A stretch of DNA of 64,000 bases from Streptomyces violaceoruber (lineage in GTDB: Bacteria > Actinomycetota > Actinomycetes > Streptomycetales > Streptomycetaceae): assembly GCA_000720805.1 (NCBI GenBank), contig JODI01000018.1, positions 1 to 64,000 of the forward strand, written 5' to 3'. The first letter of the stretch is position 1; each line of letters opens with the position of its first letter. Made by a program: the position numbers and the translations under genes. Below, one piece after another: positions 61,481 through 64,000 of this stretch. The notes beneath the pieces are model-generated. The model saw only the letters and a program-made list of their open reading frames with translations. It had not been told where the DNA came from and made no database searches.

Positions 61481-62167
61481 GTGAGCGACATTCCCGGCGG
61501 GCCCATGGCCAACCGGCCGGTCCACTTCATCTGGCTGATCGACTGCTCGTACTCGATGCAGGGCGACAAGATCGCCCAGCTCAACTACGCGATCCGGGAA
61601 GCGATTCCCGAGATGCGGTCGGTGGCACACGACAACCCGGCGGCCCAGCTGCTGCTGCGCACCGTCACCTTCTCCACCACGGCCCGCTGGCACCACCGGA
61701 CGCCGGTCCCGGTCGACGACTTCACCTGGCAGGACGTCCAGGTGGACGGCATGACCAACCTCGGCGAGGCACTGCAGCTGGTCTCGCAGGAGCTGCAGAG
61801 CCCGCCGATGCCGCAGCGCGCGCTCAAGCCGGTGCTCGCGCTGGTGTCGGACGGGGTGCCCACCGACGACTGGAAGGCGGGCCTGAAGGCGATCGACGCG
61901 ACACCGTGGGGCCGCAAGGCAGTACGGGTCGCCATCGCCATCGGCGGCGACGCGGACCGCGGCGTGCTGCAGGAGTTCCTCGGCAACCCCGAACTCCAGC
62001 CGCTCGACGCCAACAACCCCAAGCAGCTGGCCGCGGCCATCCGGTGGGCGTCCACGGCGGCGGTCAAGGCGGCCTCGCAACCCGTGGCGGGCCCGGCGGA
62101 GACGGCGGCGAAGCAGCCGTACGCGCCGCCGGTCCTCCCCGACGACGATGACGACGACGTGTGGTGA
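61481..62167 (+). CDS. TerY-like vWA-domain protein
   Basis: 228-aa cytosolic vWA protein. The MIDAS DxSxS is DCSYS (residues 21-25). VDGMTNLGEALQLVSQEL supplies the MIDAS threonine and ALVSDGVPTDDW the later aspartate. The acidic tail ends DDDDDDVW. This matches TerY-type proteins. GTG 61481 follows AAAGGA. The next two genes are a PP2C phosphatase and a kinase, the partners of TerY in the TerY-P triad. Confidence 0.88.
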   Translation: MSDIPGGPMANRPVHFIWLIDCSYSMQGDKIAQLNYAIREAIPEMRSVAHDNPAAQLLLRTVTFSTTARWHHRTPVPVDDFTWQDVQVDGMTNLGEALQLVSQELQSPPMPQRALKPVLALVSDGVPTDDWKAGLKAIDATPWGRKAVRVAIAIGGDADRGVLQEFLGNPELQPLDANNPKQLAAAIRWASTAAVKAASQPVAGPAETAAKQPYAPPVLPDDDDDDVW

Positions 62168-63054
62168 CGCTCGGAGTGCGGCGTTGGGAGACCCTCGGCC
62201 ACAGCGTCCAGGGAGTCGGAAAGCAGCACAACCAGGACTGGTACGCCTGCGAGGGCGCCGGCTCCGACGACGACCCCCTGGTCCTGGCGGTGGCCGACGG
62301 GCACGGCTCGGCCGTCCACTCGCGCAGCCGGCTCGGCGCCCGGTTCGCCGTGGACCGCTTCATGGGCCTCGCGGCCGACTTCGGCCGGGCGGCCCGCGAC
62401 AGCCATGAACCGGGGCGGCTGTCCCGGCTGATGACCTACGCCCGGGACGACTTCCCGCGCGCTCTCGTGCAGGACTGGCGGCGGGAGGCGCTCGGCCACT
62501 GGGACCGGCACCGCCCGGTGGCGGACGACGGCGCGCCGGAGCCTTCGGACGCCGCGAAACTGCTGCTGTACGGCAGCACGCTGATCGGTGCCGTGCTCAC
62601 GCCGTGGCTGTTCGTGGCGTGGCAGCTCGGCGACGGCGACCTGGCCGTGGTCGAGCACGACGGCACGCTGCGCCGCCCGCTGGCCCCCGCCGAGGAGGAC
62701 CTGGGCGACGAGACGGAATCCCTGTGCGGCCGGGAGGCCTGGCGGGCGGTGCGGATGCACTGGGCGCCGCTGTTCGACGAGGCGCGCACCCCGCGCCTGG
62801 TGGTGCTGTCGACGGACGGGCTGTCGAAGAGTTTCGCGTCGGCCGACGGCTACCCGGAGTTCGTGGCCGGCCTGGACGGCCGGCTGGCCGCGCGGGGCAG
62901 CGAGGAGGTACGGGCCGTGCTGCCCGAATGGCTGCGGCAGGCCTCGCGGTACTCCGGGGACGACACGACCCTGACGGCCGCGCTGCGCCCCGCAGAGATC
63001 CTGCCCGCACCACCGGCGGAGCAGGCGGAATCGGAACGGAAGACGGAGACGTAG
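62164..63054 (+). CDS. PP2C-family serine/threonine phosphatase
   Basis: 296-aa phosphatase. Metal-site motifs are present: QHNQDW (Asp25), AVADGHG (45-48), GDGDLAVV, LSTDGLSKSF and SGDDTTLTA. GTG 62164 overlaps the vWA stop (GTGA); a GTG one codon earlier is also possible. It probably reverses phosphorylation by the next gene's kinase. Confidence 0.9.
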   Translation: MTLGVRRWETLGHSVQGVGKQHNQDWYACEGAGSDDDPLVLAVADGHGSAVHSRSRLGARFAVDRFMGLAADFGRAARDSHEPGRLSRLMTYARDDFPRALVQDWRREALGHWDRHRPVADDGAPEPSDAAKLLLYGSTLIGAVLTPWLFVAWQLGDGDLAVVEHDGTLRRPLAPAEEDLGDETESLCGREAWRAVRMHWAPLFDEARTPRLVVLSTDGLSKSFASADGYPEFVAGLDGRLAARGSEEVRAVLPEWLRQASRYSGDDTTLTAALRPAEILPAPPAEQAESERKTET

Positions 63055-64000
63055 ATGAGCGGCATGCTCGACAGCGGGACGCGCCTGACCGCGGAGAACG
63101 GCGACGAGGTCGAGGTCGTCGACATGCTGGGCGCCGGCGGCCAGGGCGAGGTGTACCGGGTCCGGACGCCGGGCGGCGAGAAGGCCCTCAAGTGGTACTA
63201 CCCGACCTGCGCGACGTCGGAGCAGGAGGGGATCGTACGGGATCTCGTGTCGCGGGACTTCGACGACGACCGGTTCCTGTGGCCGGAGGCCTACGTGCCG
63301 GCGCACCGCGGTTCGTTCGGGTACCTGATGGGGCTGCGCCCGGACCACTTCAAGGGGCTGCCGGCGCTGTTCCGACGCCAACTGCGCACCAACACACGGG
63401 CGTTGCTGACGGCCTGTCTGTACACGGTGGAGGCGTACCAGGCGCTGCACTCACGCGGGATCGCCTACCGGGACATCTCCTGGGGCAACATCTTCTTCGA
63501 CCCGGGCACCGGTGACGTCCTGGTGTGCGACAACGACAACGCGGTGGTGGAGGGGGAGGCCAGCGGCATCTCGGGGACGATGGAGTTCATGGCCCCGGAA
63601 CTGGTGCGCGGCGACCCGGGGGCCCATCCGGGCACCCAGTCCGACCTGCACTCCCTCGCCGTCCTGTTGTTCATGTTCCTGATGAACCATCACCCGCTCA
63701 AGGGAAGACGGGAGTTGGGGATCCACTGCCTCGACGAGGCGGCCGAGCGCAAGCTGTACGGCAGGAGCCCGCTGTTCGTCTTCGACCCGGCCGACGACTC
63801 CAACGCGCCCGACCCGATGGAGCACACGACCGTGCTGGCCACCTGGGACGCGGCGGCCGGGACGCTGCAGGAGCTGTTCCGCCGCAGCTTCACCGTCGGC
63901 CTGAAGGACCCGGCGGCCCGGGTGCGCGAGTCCGAGTGGCGGGACGCGCTGCGCGCGGTGCTCGACTCCGTCGTGGAGTGCGCCTCCTGCGGGCGGCAGA
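63055..64000 (+). CDS. Protein kinase of TerY-P type, cut by window end
   Basis: The 315 visible codons start at ATG 63055, immediately after the phosphatase stop. The glycine loop is GAGGQGEVY (26-34) and Lys46 is the ATP lysine. The catalytic loop is YRDISWGN (138-145) with Tyr in place of the usual His. The DFG position reads CDNDN (158-162). MEFMAPEL is the APE region. The Asp and Asn needed for catalysis are there, so activity is likely. At the end ECASCGRQ begins a zinc-ribbon-like tail. The 3' end lies beyond the window. Confidence 0.88.
   Translation, partial: MSGMLDSGTRLTAENGDEVEVVDMLGAGGQGEVYRVRTPGGEKALKWYYPTCATSEQEGIVRDLVSRDFDDDRFLWPEAYVPAHRGSFGYLMGLRPDHFKGLPALFRRQLRTNTRALLTACLYTVEAYQALHSRGIAYRDISWGNIFFDPGTGDVLVCDNDNAVVEGEASGISGTMEFMAPELVRGDPGAHPGTQSDLHSLAVLLFMFLMNHHPLKGRRELGIHCLDEAAERKLYGRSPLFVFDPADDSNAPDPMEHTTVLATWDAAAGTLQELFRRSFTVGLKDPAARVRESEWRDALRAVLDSVVECASCGRQ

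Overview
The window is high-GC actinobacterial DNA and reads as Streptomyces: strong third-position G/C, GTG starts, 4-bp ATGA/GTGA overlaps between operon genes, many Tat signals, and a sulfate-assimilation operon in the streptomycete order behind a small RRHVDL-type leader peptide. The first 21 bases are sequencing adapter (Nextera mosaic end), so base 1 is a contig end. The right end cuts a protein kinase gene.

1-22.7 kb: carbohydrate uptake and breakdown. A homocysteine methyltransferase gene is followed by three LacI regulators, two ABC sugar importers and secreted or intracellular carbohydrate-active enzymes. On the minus strand, 13551 to 2343 reads as one long unit: lipoprotein binding protein, two permeases, a beta-helix glycosidase, two alginate-lyase-fold enzymes and a carboxylesterase. 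The first permease carries an in-frame amber codon. On the plus strand are a 2-hydroxyacid dehydrogenase, a LacI gene, a second importer and a GH43 enzyme, closed by another LacI gene. AACCGGTT palindromes mark several of these promoters.

23-43.6 kb: mixed stress, regulatory and transport genes. These include a SnoaL-LUD fusion divergent from an ECF41-type sigma factor with a perfect inverted repeat between them, MarR/MFS, TetR/SRPBCC with two operators (one covering the start codon), ThuA, an Xre/methionine aminopeptidase divergon with AT-rich palindromes, AraC regulators, BrkB, AidB, a GAF regulator, a secreted protein and a GNAT. Two regulator remnants (LysR and TetR tails) lie at 30.5 and 33 kb.

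43.7-53.2 kb: sulfur assimilation. Leader peptide, sulfite reductase, small zinc-ribbon protein, APS reductase, APS kinase, both sulfate adenylyltransferase subunits, a sulfonate-type ABC transporter and a sirohydrochlorin chelatase. Together they take up sulfur compounds, reduce activated sulfate to sulfide and supply siroheme.

53.3-64 kb: the most interesting region. One tightly coupled plus-strand operon encodes an Fn3-like protein, a zinc-ribbon GTPase, a 960-aa protein of the GTPase-associated GAP1 type with a decapeptide-repeat tail, a membrane-anchored second GTPase, a 39-aa membrane peptide, a TerY-like vWA protein, a PP2C phosphatase and a protein kinase. It joins a two-GTPase/GAP1 module to a vWA-phosphatase-kinase triad. 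Such modules have been predicted to act in conflict or stress signalling; no target is evident from the sequence.
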